Origin: Lachnospira sp. UBA3212
Lineage (GTDB): Bacteria; Bacillota; Clostridia; Lachnospirales; Lachnospiraceae
DNA: 64,000 nt
Reading direction: 5' to 3'
Assembly (NCBI GenBank): GCA_002363615.1
Contig: DEWK01000007.1
Span: 72,134 to 136,133, forward strand
The notes beneath the pieces were generated by a model, which was not told the DNA's origin, searched no databases, and worked only from the letters and a program-made list of their open reading frames with translations. Below, in pieces: positions 54,956 to 62,888 of this stretch. Position 1 is the stretch's first letter; each line of letters starts with the position of its first letter. A program made the translations under genes and the position numbers.

Positions 54956-55522
54956 ACTGTTGATCCTCTAACTTCATGTAGTCTTCCATATCCGCAAAAC
55001 CGATTTCATGATACAGCTTCTTAGCAACACCCGAGCTCTCCAGAAAGATCTTTTCTGTTCCGCGTTCTTTTGCGTCATTGATCAGATATTCTATAATCTT
55101 TCTTCCGATGCCTTCGCTTCGCACCTCCAGGATCCTGATCCCTGCCCCCAGTACCGGACGCCCGATGGGATACGTTCCGTCCTCCAGGATCTGACCGTCC
55201 CTGCACCGGTAATACGATGCGCATACAGTTGTTTCCGATGGGCCATAGGTATTGTAAACTTCTGCCTTGTCCAGAAGATGATTTACATGATGGGCACGAA
55301 GGACGTCGCCGCCGCTGATCAGAAGCCTTAAGCTCCCCGGAATCGATGGGAGGTGGTTCATCTCCGCGAGCAGATACGGGAATCCGGAAAGCTGTCGGCG
55401 ATCATATCCACCATGTCAGACAGTTCGCCAAAGGTCATCGTTCTCTTGTTTTCGATAATTGCCACGTTGTTTCTGTATTTATTGACTGTCTCCTGAAACA
55501 GACCGTATATCGTATTATCCAT
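54936..55522 (-). pseudogene. Wrecked NRPS adenylation-domain gene fused to a GNAT tail
   Basis: From the ATG at 55522 (GGAGGAAAG site) about 54 codons encode the start of an adenylation domain (LFQETVNKYRNNVAII, MTFGELSDMVD), then stop at 55358. In a second frame from 55361 the text LRLLISGGDVLRAH and the A5-type core NTYGPSETTV, then IGRPVLGAGIRILE, belong to the same domain after a large deletion. Fused in frame comes VRSEGIGRKIIEYLI and YHEIGF, the second half of a GNAT acetyltransferase, to the stop at 54936. Neither half can be active. It lies between the esterase and the radical SAM gene. Confidence 0.75.
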
Positions 55523-55537
55523 GTTTCTCTTTCCTCC

Positions 55538-56212
55538 TCAAATAATTGCCAGGATGCCTTTGGCGCTTCTGAGTGCCGCATCCTTGAAATGATTGCCGGG
55601 GTTCATCTCCAAGGTCACATCAATTTCTTCTTCCCGGAAATGTGCCACTATATTTTCGGTATTTTCCTGCACTGTCTTCAGGTACCGGTTTCTCGTCTTC
55701 GCCTCTTTATCCCCCAGGGAAAGATAGAGTTTCTCCGGTTTTCTCTTCATTTCATGCGAAAACACATATTCCTTGAAGTCCGGGAACCACAGAGAACCCG
55801 ACATGCTTGCTGCACGCTCAAATACATCCGTTTGATACAGCGCATACAATGCAAAAAGTCCCGCAAGAGAATAACCTGCTATGCTGATATGTGAGGGTAT
55901 TCCGTTCACCCTTCTTAAACACTCCGGAAGGATGTCATTTTGAAGGAGCCTTAGGTATTCATCCGCTCCGCCTGTACAGGGCGTGTCCTGCGGTGACGTC
56001 GGTGGACAATACCAGGGCGTCATATCATGATCCCATTTAAGGTTCCCGACGCAAAGGAGGTTGAAGTCTTTTTCTTCCAGTTCCCCCACCGCTTCTATAA
56101 CGGATTTCCCATCGCCGGCATAGTTATTTAATATGATCAGAGGGCTTCCCGATTCCTTCGAATGGTATAGGGTCACCTCTTTTTCTGCTACTTCGAATTT
56201 CTCTACATTCAT
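55538..56212 (-). CDS. Alpha/beta-hydrolase esterase of the enterochelin esterase/esterase D family
   Basis: 224 residues from the ATG at 56212, which has AAGGAG eight bases before it; a longer frame to 56305 overlaps the promoter. The nucleophile elbow is GYSLAG (about residue 117), an Asp lies in LSLGDKEAKT, and the His is in NPGNHF. This resembles IroE/Fes-like esterases that cut siderophore esters. The neighbouring adenylation remnant suggests a former small-molecule cluster. It diverges from an HxlR regulator gene and probably belongs to its regulon. Confidence 0.8.
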   Translation of the reverse strand: MNVEKFEVAEKEVTLYHSKESGSPLIILNNYAGDGKSVIEAVGELEEKDFNLLCVGNLKWDHDMTPWYCPPTSPQDTPCTGGADEYLRLLQNDILPECLRRVNGIPSHISIAGYSLAGLFALYALYQTDVFERAASMSGSLWFPDFKEYVFSHEMKRKPEKLYLSLGDKEAKTRNRYLKTVQENTENIVAHFREEEIDVTLEMNPGNHFKDAALRSAKGILAII

Positions 56213-56248
56213 TATCTGAACTCCTTCTTGACTTTTCATGGTATCATT

Positions 56249-56277
56249 ATTATACTTGCTATTGGAAAGTTGTTCAA
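56249..56277 (-). promoter_or_regulatory. Promoter of the esterase gene
   Basis: Minus strand TTGAAC (56272-56277), 17 bases, TATAAT (56249-56254). The HxlR-type palindrome lies just upstream of the -35. Confidence 0.75.
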
Positions 56278-56289
56278 GTACGCAGAAAG

Positions 56290-56306
56290 TTTGTACATAG
56301 TACAAA
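56290..56306. promoter_or_regulatory. Palindromic operator for the HxlR regulator
   Basis: TTTGTACATAGTACAAA is a perfect inverted repeat (7-bp arms, 3-bp centre) of the GTAC type bound by HxlR/YodB proteins. It overlaps the probable hxlR -10 (TACATA) and lies about 12 bp behind the divergent esterase -35, so both genes could be controlled. Confidence 0.75.
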
Positions 56307-56326
56307 AATTATACCGAGGTGTTGTG

Positions 56327-56710
56327 ATGAACGAATATATGTCTTATGAAGAATATCTTGAAAAAGTAAAGACCGGTATTCTGACAGAAGATGGAAACTG
56401 CCCGGTCACCCCGCTTCTCATTATGCTGCAGGGAAAATGGAAAACACAGGTGCTCTATGAATTCTGCATCAATGAGCGGATGCGCTTTGGTGAGTTAAAG
56501 AAAGATCTACCCGGAATTACAAATACAATGCTCACGAATACTCTTCGGGACCTGGAGAAAGACGGCCTGATCGTTCGGGAACAGTTTAACGAGATTCCTC
56601 CTCATGTGGAGTATTCCTTTTCAGACATGGGACGCGACCTTCTTCCGGTCTTCTACTCTATTATGGTCTGGGGCTTTAAACACGAAAAAGACATCCCTGA
56701 TTACAAGTAA
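56327..56710 (+). CDS. HxlR-family winged-helix transcriptional regulator
   Basis: 127 residues from the ATG at 56327 with CGAGGTG before it; the frame also runs open upstream to 56228 but crosses the operator. The HxlR core is clear: CPVTPLLIMLQGKWKTQVL, FGELKKDLPGITNTMLTNTL (recognition helix region) and IPPHVEYSFSDMGR with the wing. One Cys (C26, in NCPVT) sits where redox-sensing members have theirs. The regulator is divergent to the esterase and probably represses itself and the esterase, perhaps responding to quinones or electrophiles. Confidence 0.88.
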   Translation: MNEYMSYEEYLEKVKTGILTEDGNCPVTPLLIMLQGKWKTQVLYEFCINERMRFGELKKDLPGITNTMLTNTLRDLEKDGLIVREQFNEIPPHVEYSFSDMGRDLLPVFYSIMVWGFKHEKDIPDYK

Positions 56711-56716
56711 AGACTC

Positions 56717-56757
56717 GCCTGCAGCGTCTGTCCTAAAACAGATCACTGCAGGCTTTT
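56717..56757 (+). terminator. Terminator after the HxlR gene
   Basis: GCCTGCAG and CTGCAGGC form a perfect outer stem enclosing TCTGT/ACAGA pairing, followed by four T and AT-rich sequence. Confidence 0.8.
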
Positions 56758-56774
56758 AATTATGATACACTGCT

Positions 56775-57098
56775 TTATTTACTTATAACCTTTTGCAAAA
56801 CTCCAGGCTCACACATCTGTATTTCATCAATCAACACATAATTATTTTCACCGGTAATATATTGTGATTCAATGTAGTCTTCTAACGCATGATACTCAAG
56901 TAGATTTTCAAACTCAGTAATATTGTAATTTACATGTACTACATTTCCTGATGGATCAGATTCCTTAATCAACTCAGTCAAAGCATCCATGATTTTAGAC
57001 TTACCACATCTACGTATTCCGGTTATCACTTTAATATCAGGAATACCAATTAATTCGGCAATCTCATTTAGATATTTGACTCTTTTTATTAGTTTCAT
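56775..57098 (-). pseudogene. Truncated AAA_14/DUF4143-type ATPase
   Basis: 107 residues from the ATG at 57098 (GGAGGTGATG site). The family N-terminus is complete with Walker A GIRRCGKS and Walker B LIDEIQ, but it stops after LQKVISK where about 300 further residues, including the DUF4143 domain, are normally found. It is probably a truncated and inactive copy. Its leader holds a perfect ATTCCCCAAA/TTTGGGGAAT inverted repeat (57131-57167). Confidence 0.8.
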
Positions 57099-57130
57099 TC
57101 CATCACCTCCACGATTATAATACATCCTCT

Positions 57131-57167
57131 ATTCCCCAAATTCAGCATTTTTTTATTTTTGGGGAAT
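57131..57167. promoter_or_regulatory. Inverted repeat upstream of the AAA_14 ATPase remnant
   Basis: ATTCCCCAAA (57131-57140) and TTTGGGGAAT (57158-57167) are perfect 10-bp arms. A TATAAT-like -10 lies just downstream on the minus strand, so a regulator could bind here. Confidence 0.55.
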
Positions 57168-57592
57168 AATGTACTTTTCCCTAACTGTCATCAAAATATC
57201 CTTTCCCAATTTATATTGAGAAAGACTAACTATTAAGGGATCTGGACTCATTCAATAGTTAACTCTTACAAAAAGGTGCACACAGGGTGCAAATCAACAT
57301 TATTATTCTTCGGAAACACCTATTTACAAGGATTAGAAAACAAATATCCTATACTGCCGTGGCAGACGAAAAGTACTTTTATCATAAATTTCTCCTATCC
57401 TAAAATGCCAAGATATGCCGAGTTTTGCAAGGGTTTATCGGCATTTCCGGGCATTCGATTTTTTCAAGTGTAAACTACATAATCAGCATATCTTTGCAAA
57501 TATTAGCATTTCACAGCCATGTGTAGTAGTAAAATCGTAGTAGAAATTAAGAGTAATTACTACTGCGATTAGGGGTGTTCACAATTTAACAA
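57168..57592. other. Gene-poor stretch with short repeats and a phosphatase relic
   Basis: No intact gene. It holds AACTATT/AATAGTT arms near 57227-57262, the phosphatase stub (57319-57384), and an imperfect inverted repeat ATCGTAGTAG/CTACTGCGAT near 57534-57569. The remaining sequence has no recognisable feature. Confidence 0.6.
57319..57384 (-). pseudogene. Stub of a second low-molecular-weight tyrosine phosphatase
   Basis: From the ATG at 57384 the stub reads MIKVLFVCHGSIGYLFSN and soon stops. The start matches MLKILFVCHGNICRSP of the intact gene at 49642, including the catalytic Cys but not the Arg. DNA identity also covers GCCGTGGCAGAC. It is a decayed fragment. Confidence 0.65.
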
Positions 57593-57616
57593 AGGGTGTG
57601 CATTTCTACACACCCT
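57593..57616 (-). terminator. Hairpin after the 57623 gene
   Basis: AGGGTGTG and CACACCCT form an 8-bp stem with an 8-base loop just past the stop codon of the minus-strand gene; the T tract after it is weak (TTTGTT). Confidence 0.5.
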
Positions 57617-57622
57617 ATTTTA

Positions 57623-57895
57623 TTAATCCTTATCCCATCTATTTGCGTCCGTCCATCTGAAATTTGGATTCCTATTCCTTCTTGGGTCATTCTCCCATTT
57701 TTCTGCTGAACGCCTACTCATCTCTCTATCAATTCTTTTCATCTCTGGAGTTTTTTCTCCTGTTCCGCCGTTGAATCCATCCTTAATCCATTGCTGCCTT
57801 CTCTTTTCATATCCTTCTGACAACTCATCATCAGATGCATTTTCAAGCCATTTCTCAAAAGCACTCTTAAACAAACTACTGAAAAATCCCATCAT
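57623..57895 (-). CDS. Small hydrophilic protein of unknown function
   Basis: 90 residues from the ATG at 57895, chosen for GGAGG five bases before it. Sequence is highly charged and rich in Arg, Asn, Trp and Asp: LENASDDELSEGYEKRRQ, then TPEMKRIDREMSRRSAEKW, then DPRRNRNPNFRWTDANRWD. I recognise it as a conserved-looking hypothetical protein seen in Clostridia accessory DNA, without a known role. It appears intact. Confidence 0.6.
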   Translation of the reverse strand: MMGFFSSLFKSAFEKWLENASDDELSEGYEKRRQQWIKDGFNGGTGEKTPEMKRIDREMSRRSAEKWENDPRRNRNPNFRWTDANRWDKD

Positions 57896-57988
57896 GTTTT
57901 CCTCCATAAAAAATGTATTTGACTTTGCTCTATTCAGTCATTCTTGCAAATTTATCCTCCTTATAATAGTACTTGTAAATTTCGCGGA

Positions 57989-58441
57989 TTATGCATTAAT
58001 CATAGTCTGCCTAGCCTGTGCATTTGAAATCATAGAGTGCATTTCTTCAGACAAGTTTATCCTTTTAATTTCAATTCCAAATTGTCGAATACTCTCAGCT
58101 ATAAAGGATTTACCATTTAAATACTTTTCTACCTTGTCATCAGCAATCACAATTACTTTTCTATAGGTAGTATTCTTGCTCCTTTCAAGAAGTAGCATTT
58201 TAAGAATATCCTGGGATATCTTATGTTGTTGTCCTACTTTCAAAGTACCAATATGAGCAAATATTTCACAAATTACTCTATCTTTTTCAGAATACAAATC
58301 CGGCTCAATATGTACCCCATCCGAGAGAATCACCTTTACATTTCTCTCAACTGGGCATCCAAGCCATTCTTCAACCGTTGATGCGATATATATTTCTGCC
58401 TTCTGTTGTTCATAGGAACTAGATTTGCTTGTATCTATCAT
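57989..58441 (-). CDS. Hypothetical protein with PD-(D/E)XK-like pattern
   Basis: 150 residues, start ATG 58441 behind GGAG. The pattern HIEPDLYSEKDRVICEIFAHI resembles the D...E-x-x core of restriction-like nucleases, followed by KVGQQHKISQDILKMLLLE and a beta strand with KVIVIADD. This would suit a small nuclease or a restriction-system accessory, next to relics of type I restriction genes. The frame stays open upstream into the DUF4268 remnant, so the true start is uncertain and part of a longer protein may be lost. Function is inferred only. Confidence 0.45.
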   Translation of the reverse strand: MIDTSKSSSYEQQKAEIYIASTVEEWLGCPVERNVKVILSDGVHIEPDLYSEKDRVICEIFAHIGTLKVGQQHKISQDILKMLLLERSKNTTYRKVIVIADDKVEKYLNGKSFIAESIRQFGIEIKRINLSEEMHSMISNAQARQTMINA

Positions 58442-58488
58442 TAGTTCAACTCCATACTCCTTATTGATAATTGCTACAAATTTTATAT

Positions 58489-58782
58489 CTATATATACTT
58501 CTTGAATGCCTTCTTCATCTTCGTACAGACATCCTTGATATAATCAAACTGTTCTGGCCACGCAGCCTGATCATCTAAATCAGCAGGTTTTTCAATAATA
58601 ATTCTACTAGCCTTTCGCTCCGGCAATTCTCTCCAATCAAGAGCAAACCACATAATCTTTCTATCTGTTCCAGTTTCAGAGGCATAGATATCAGCATTAA
58701 AATCTCCACCAGAAGACTCTGTTTCATCAACAGTAATATCTAATCCTACTGCATCACCTAAAAGGTCAACATTCTCTGCCAC
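58489..58782 (-). pseudogene. DUF4268-type protein with internal deletion
   Basis: 97 codons. The first 45 resemble the region that precedes DUF4268 (LLGDAVGLDI, then GGDFNADIYASETGTDRK), where intact proteins continue into IENQ. Here the frame jumps to WFALDWRELPERKASRI and a C-terminal EQFDYIKDVCTKMKKAFKKY typical of the end of DUF4268. About 200 residues seem to be missing. It overlaps the 3' end of the broken hsdS, as if one deletion joined the two genes. Confidence 0.55.
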
Positions 58783-60191
58783 GGACTCCTATGATTGTCA
58801 ATCTGAAAGTGAGCTACCCCTTTTTCGGCTCTTTTTAGTCTGGGCCAACCGTCGTGAAAACATCCATCTACATTCAAAATATATGGTCTACCAAAACTCA
58901 TTGAATTTGTAAGCAGAAAATCTCCAGCATGGACATAACGTGATTTTGTAACGCCTTCTGGTATTATTTTTTCTTTTGTAGAATTGATATATTTTCCACC
59001 CTTATTAGTATCTCCAATTTTTATCCAATTTACACCTTCATCTGAATCAGTAAGGAAATCCTTAATTGATCTTGGTGAACCACCACGTGCAATTTCTGCA
59101 ACATGTTTCAATCTTATCCACTCCCATGAATCAGGCAACTCGAATGGAATTTCATTGTCGATACAACGCTCCACGCCATCTAACTTCTCATAATGAGAAT
59201 TATCCCTACGATAAATAATAGATTCGTGCTTGTCTTTCTTCAGTTTTCCCTCAGCAATAAGACGCTGCTTCTCAGCACGAATTTTCTCAAGAAGAACTGA
59301 TGCAGGTTCATCATTAAGGTCTTGAGGGACAAGCTTCCCGATGACAGCTTCTTGAAGAATGGATTTTTTAAGTTGCTCTTGGAAACTGCCATTCAGTGAA
59401 GTTAATTTTTCTTCAGCATTTCCGTACTTGTTTATGTAAGGCTTTAAAGAAGTGTATTTTTCAATTATACGTTTCTGTTCTGAGACTGGCGGAACAGGAA
59501 TAAAAGCCCTATATAACCTTTCATCGTTAATAGCAGGATAAGCAACACCTTTCGAATTATTCGTATCATTTGCATAAGCATCAAAATTCGGAAACATCAT
59601 ATATAGAAATAAAAACTCGTTTACGAAATCTGCATGTGATGTCATCACGGCGAAACCAGTACTTGCAATAGGTTCGAAAGAAAAATCCTTGTTAATAATG
59701 CACATGTTATGTAAATATGGTCTAACTGTTGAATAAATAATATCTCCTGTCTTGACGATTTTTCGGGCTTGCGAAGGAGCTTTGTCTGCTTCTATAAGGC
59801 TTTCATCAGAAGATAATCTCTGATTAGCATTATCTATTGACCCAATGTCTATGTAAGAAAATGTACGCTCAGGTTTCTTTTGCCCGTGGTTGTAGACAAG
59901 CGTTCCGAGTCTCACCCATTCCAAGCTATCCGGAATCTCAAACGGTACATCATCCGCAATAGAAACCGGCTCGTTTTTACCAACCTTCTCATAAGGAATA
60001 TTATCTTCACCACGAAAAATATAAGAATGGTTCTTCTCCTTCTTTATTTTTCCCTCCTTAATGAGTTGTTCCTTCTCTTCTCGTATTCTTTTTATAAGTT
60101 CACTTGCAGGCTCATCATTAGGGTCTTGTGACACAAGTTTCCCCTAGACAGCCATCTGCAATATTGAATTCTTTAATTGTTCTGCTGTCAT
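58758..60191 (-). pseudogene. hsdS: Type I restriction specificity subunit HsdS, inactivated
   Basis: The original start is the ATG at 60191: MTAEQLKNSILQMAV, then TAG at 60146-60144 where HsdS proteins have Gln (VQGKLVPQ). A GTG at 60134 reopens the frame for 458 codons. Two target-recognition domains are visible (IPDSLEWVRLG and LPDSWEWIRL starts) with the central conserved repeat QEAVIGKLVPQDLNDEPAS. The second domain breaks after CFHDGW and continues as unrelated sequence to 58758, overlapping the DUF4268 remnant. Neither hsdM nor hsdR is in the window. Confidence 0.85.
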
Positions 60192-60207
60192 CAAACACAT
60201 TCCTTTA

Positions 60208-61200
60208 CTAATCGATCACTTCCCAGTAACCGTTTTTATTTGCCCCATGTCGTAATAACTTTCCTTCATCTTTCAATTTAGAAAGAATTCTTTGTGCCTG
60301 ACGTTGTGTAATTCCTAACGAATTCGCCAACATATTAGCTGAAAGTCTATTATCTTGTCTCAACAAAGAAATCACTTTATCTTCATTTGTTACGACGTTT
60401 TTTGCGACATTTATTACGACATCATGTTCATTTTGCGCCTTATTGATTTCTTGCAAGGAATCGCGAATCATACCAAGCATAAATTCAACAAACTCAGTAG
60501 ATTCACCTTGATTATCTGCATGCCCAAGTACATCGTAATATGCCTGCTGATTCTCATAAACAAGTGTCTCAACCGGTAACCACGCAAATATATCTTTCCA
60601 TTTTTGTAAGATTAAAGACTGCCATAATCTACCTGTTCTACCATTGCCATCCTGAAAAGGATGAATAAACTCAAATTCATAATGAAAAATGCAGGACTTA
60701 ACCAACGGATGAAATTTTGATTCCTTAAGCCACCTAAATAACTGCTGAATCAAATCAGGTACATACTTAGCTGGCGCACCAGCATGGATTAACTCCGTTC
60801 CAGCATAAACACCTACATTACCACTACGGAATGTACCTGCTTCTTTTACTAATCCATCCATCATCATCTTATGCGCTAGCAAAAGATTCTTTACGCTATA
60901 AGGATCCAATGCTGATATTCTTTCATAAGCCTCATAAGCATTCTTTACTTCGTGAATATCCTGTGGTGGGCCAAGTACTCTTTTACCATTGATAACATCC
61001 GTTACCTGTTCTAACGTCAGTGTATTCTGCTCAATTGCAAGGGACGAATGAATAGTTTTTATTCTACTCTCTCGTCTTAAAATAGGGTTTGGATTCATCG
61101 CTTCATATGTAGAAATAGAGCCAACGAGTTCGCCTATCTCTACTATTAAATTTGTTATTTCCCCAGTCATCGTAAATGGGGGTTCATAATGTTCGCTCAT
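60208..61200 (-). CDS. Second Fic-family protein
   Basis: 330 residues from the ATG at 61200 (GGAG seven bases before it). The Fic motif is HPFQDGNGRTGRLW (about 193-206). An N-terminal SSLAIEQNT is close to the inhibitory helix but has Gln after the Glu instead of Gly/Asn. A C-terminal winged helix (LSANMLANSLGITQRQAQRIL) follows. The family modifies proteins with AMP or related groups. It was formerly cotranscribed with a small zinc-ribbon gene whose stop overlaps its ribosome site. Confidence 0.88.
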   Translation of the reverse strand: MSEHYEPPFTMTGEITNLIVEIGELVGSISTYEAMNPNPILRRESRIKTIHSSLAIEQNTLTLEQVTDVINGKRVLGPPQDIHEVKNAYEAYERISALDPYSVKNLLLAHKMMMDGLVKEAGTFRSGNVGVYAGTELIHAGAPAKYVPDLIQQLFRWLKESKFHPLVKSCIFHYEFEFIHPFQDGNGRTGRLWQSLILQKWKDIFAWLPVETLVYENQQAYYDVLGHADNQGESTEFVEFMLGMIRDSLQEINKAQNEHDVVINVAKNVVTNEDKVISLLRQDNRLSANMLANSLGITQRQAQRILSKLKDEGKLLRHGANKNGYWEVID

Positions 61201-61212
61201 ATGCATTCTCCA

Positions 61213-61342
61213 TCACTTTGTATTTGAATCTACTTCCTCTAAATCAAGAACTCTCCTGCTTGCTCTAGGATAAGCAAAATACTTAACTGTTCCATCCTGG
61301 AATTATATTATTCGATTTACATTTCGGACATACACGTCCCAT
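61213..61342 (-). pseudogene. Small zinc-ribbon gene broken by a frameshift
   Basis: A strong GGAGGG site and ATG at 61342 open MGRVCPKCKSNNIIPGWNS and stop. In the -1/+2 frame the text continues FQDGTVKYFAYPRASRRVLD to LEEVDSNTK and a TGA at 61213, right before the Fic ribosome site. A one-base indel in the AATAATATAATT run would join both parts into a roughly 43-residue CxxC protein. Phage or element origin is plausible. Confidence 0.5.
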
Positions 61343-61357
61343 CAAATCCCTCCAATC

Positions 61358-61386
61358 AAAAAAGCATCCAGATCTATCCCGGATGC
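61358..61386 (-). terminator. Hairpin upstream of the zinc-ribbon gene
   Basis: GCATCC and GGATGC enclose an 11-base loop and are followed by six T on the minus strand, 15 bases before the zinc-ribbon ribosome site. It may end an older upstream unit or attenuate the Fic operon. The rest of 61387-61503 is AT-rich without features. Confidence 0.6.
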
Positions 61387-61503
61387 CAATAAAAGCCACA
61401 CTATATGAATACGGGATTGTTCCTTGTTTACATTGTTTTACCTCTCAAAATGTTTATAAAACTACTATATTATACTATATCACTCAACCCGTAATTTTAC
61501 CAG

Positions 61504-61535
61504 TAAAAAGCACCTACCATTTCTGATAGATGCTT
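61504..61535 (-). terminator. Terminator after the phage-like fragment
   Basis: AAGCATCTATCA pairs imperfectly with TGGTAGGTGCTT, followed by T5 on the minus strand, directly behind the stop of the phage-like ORF. Confidence 0.6.
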
Positions 61536-61985
61536 ACTGCTCCTCAATCGTATATGTAATTTTCATTGTCTTGTCTGCCGTCTTAATAACCGAGGTAGAC
61601 AGATTATTGATGGTGGCAAGATACGGTGTTATAAGCCACAGGCCTTTATAGATGGATTCGCTGCTCCAATAGTACCTTCCAAACATAATGGCATAGGGTC
61701 CGTACTGAAAAAATGGTGTACATACATAACTTAATGCTCTGTTATTAGTTATTTTGTAAACTTTATCATCTGAACCCATTCTAAAATCAGACCCGAATAT
61801 CCAATCTCCTAACACCCGCATATATGTGTATCCATAGTTATCTCCGCCATTAAAATTTGATGTAAAACCAAACTTAATAAATGTGATATCAGCGGGATTG
61901 CTCATGTTAACCTTATACAATCCCGTTCGGTTATAATGCATGAAGTAAACATATCCATTGAGTGCTACGATAAAAGTGGTTGTTT
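61534..61985 (-). pseudogene. C-terminal fragment of a phage minor structural protein
   Basis: The ORF from the ATG at 61941 gives 135 residues, and the frame stays open upstream to about 61985 (TTFIVALNGYVYFMHYNRTG), so the 5' part is lost at a junction with the Abi pseudogene. Beta-rich repeats with DWIFGSDFRMGSDDKVYK and the ending LATINNLSTSVIKTADKTMK resemble tail or appendage proteins of Firmicute phages. It is a prophage scar. Confidence 0.55.
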
Positions 61986-61994
61986 ATTCTTATT

Positions 61995-62714
61995 TTACAA
62001 ATTATTCTTCATAATTTCCAAGTAATTCTCTGGAAAACCAATCAACTCCAAATCAATATCATTTCTGTAGTCATCTATCACTTTTTCCACTGTCTGCATC
62101 AAAGATTTCTTACTCTCTTCATCCGGAAGTCTTTTTAGCAAGACTAGTGTATATGCAAATAATGAATTATTCTTTATTTCTGGATGTTTTCTCAAAAATG
62201 ACGTTGTAAACTTTGCCGGAGGATTAAAATCTGTATTATACATTCTAGCTGCATGCGAACATTTATTTCGTAAAATTTATAAACAATGAAGATGATTTTC
62301 TAATGTATCTCTTCCAACACCAACCATATGAGCAATAGCATCTTTTTCTGAATAATACATAGAGCTGTATAATTTAGACATATTAGAAAAAGACATTAAT
62401 TCCACAATAACCCACAATGGCATTTTACTAGAATATTTCATTTTATGATGCTTAACAATCAAGCTATCTTTATAATAATTTTTCTCCCTGCTGAAATTTT
62501 CCATAACTTCTCTGTAACCCTTTTTGTTATAGAAATTATTCTCATCATAATGCTGATCATACGGAGTCTCCGTACATTTAGCAATTGAAAATCCATAAAA
62601 TCTCTCCTTAACGTAAAAAAGCTGAACACAAGTCTCAGCTTGGTCCCCAATGCCAAAAAGACTTCGGGCAACTCTGTTACATATAGTATATTCAAAAAAA
62701 CGAAAAAATTGCAA
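61995..62714 (-). pseudogene. Abi_2-family phage abortive-infection protein, split by a stop codon
   Basis: Two ORFs in the same frame (62714-62277 and 62243-61995) are separated by a TAA at 62279-62277. Around it the text HLHCL-stop-ILRNKCSHAARMYNTDF is the Abi_2 motif LRN-x-CxH, so the stop replaces one codon in a conserved helix. Upstream, KHHKMKYSSKMPLWVIVELMSF is also typical. The N-terminal 70 residues do not match the family, so the 5' end is damaged too. AbiD/AbiF-type proteins block phage growth; this copy is dead unless read through. Confidence 0.7.
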
Positions 62715-62888
62715 TAGATTATATTGTTTTCATCGATTTAATACCTGCCAATTTTCCTTTGAATAAAAAGTGATAAATAGGCTAAATAGAATTTTTTATT
62801 CTCTTTGTCTATGCTTACATTATACCCTCGAATGTAAAAAAAAGACAAACCAGTGATTTGCCTTGTCCAAAACACACCCTTATTCATT

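Noticed and set aside
57227..57570. Short repeats that might form a CRISPR-like array
   Set aside because: They are unequal inverted arms without regular spacing or repeated units; no cas genes are present.
49725..61200. The two Fic proteins as one paired system
   Set aside because: They differ in length, inhibitory motif and promoter and lie 9 kb apart among unrelated remnants.
62459..62695. Alternative-frame ORF inside the Abi pseudogene
   Set aside because: The overlapping frame carries the Abi_2 motifs; this one has none.
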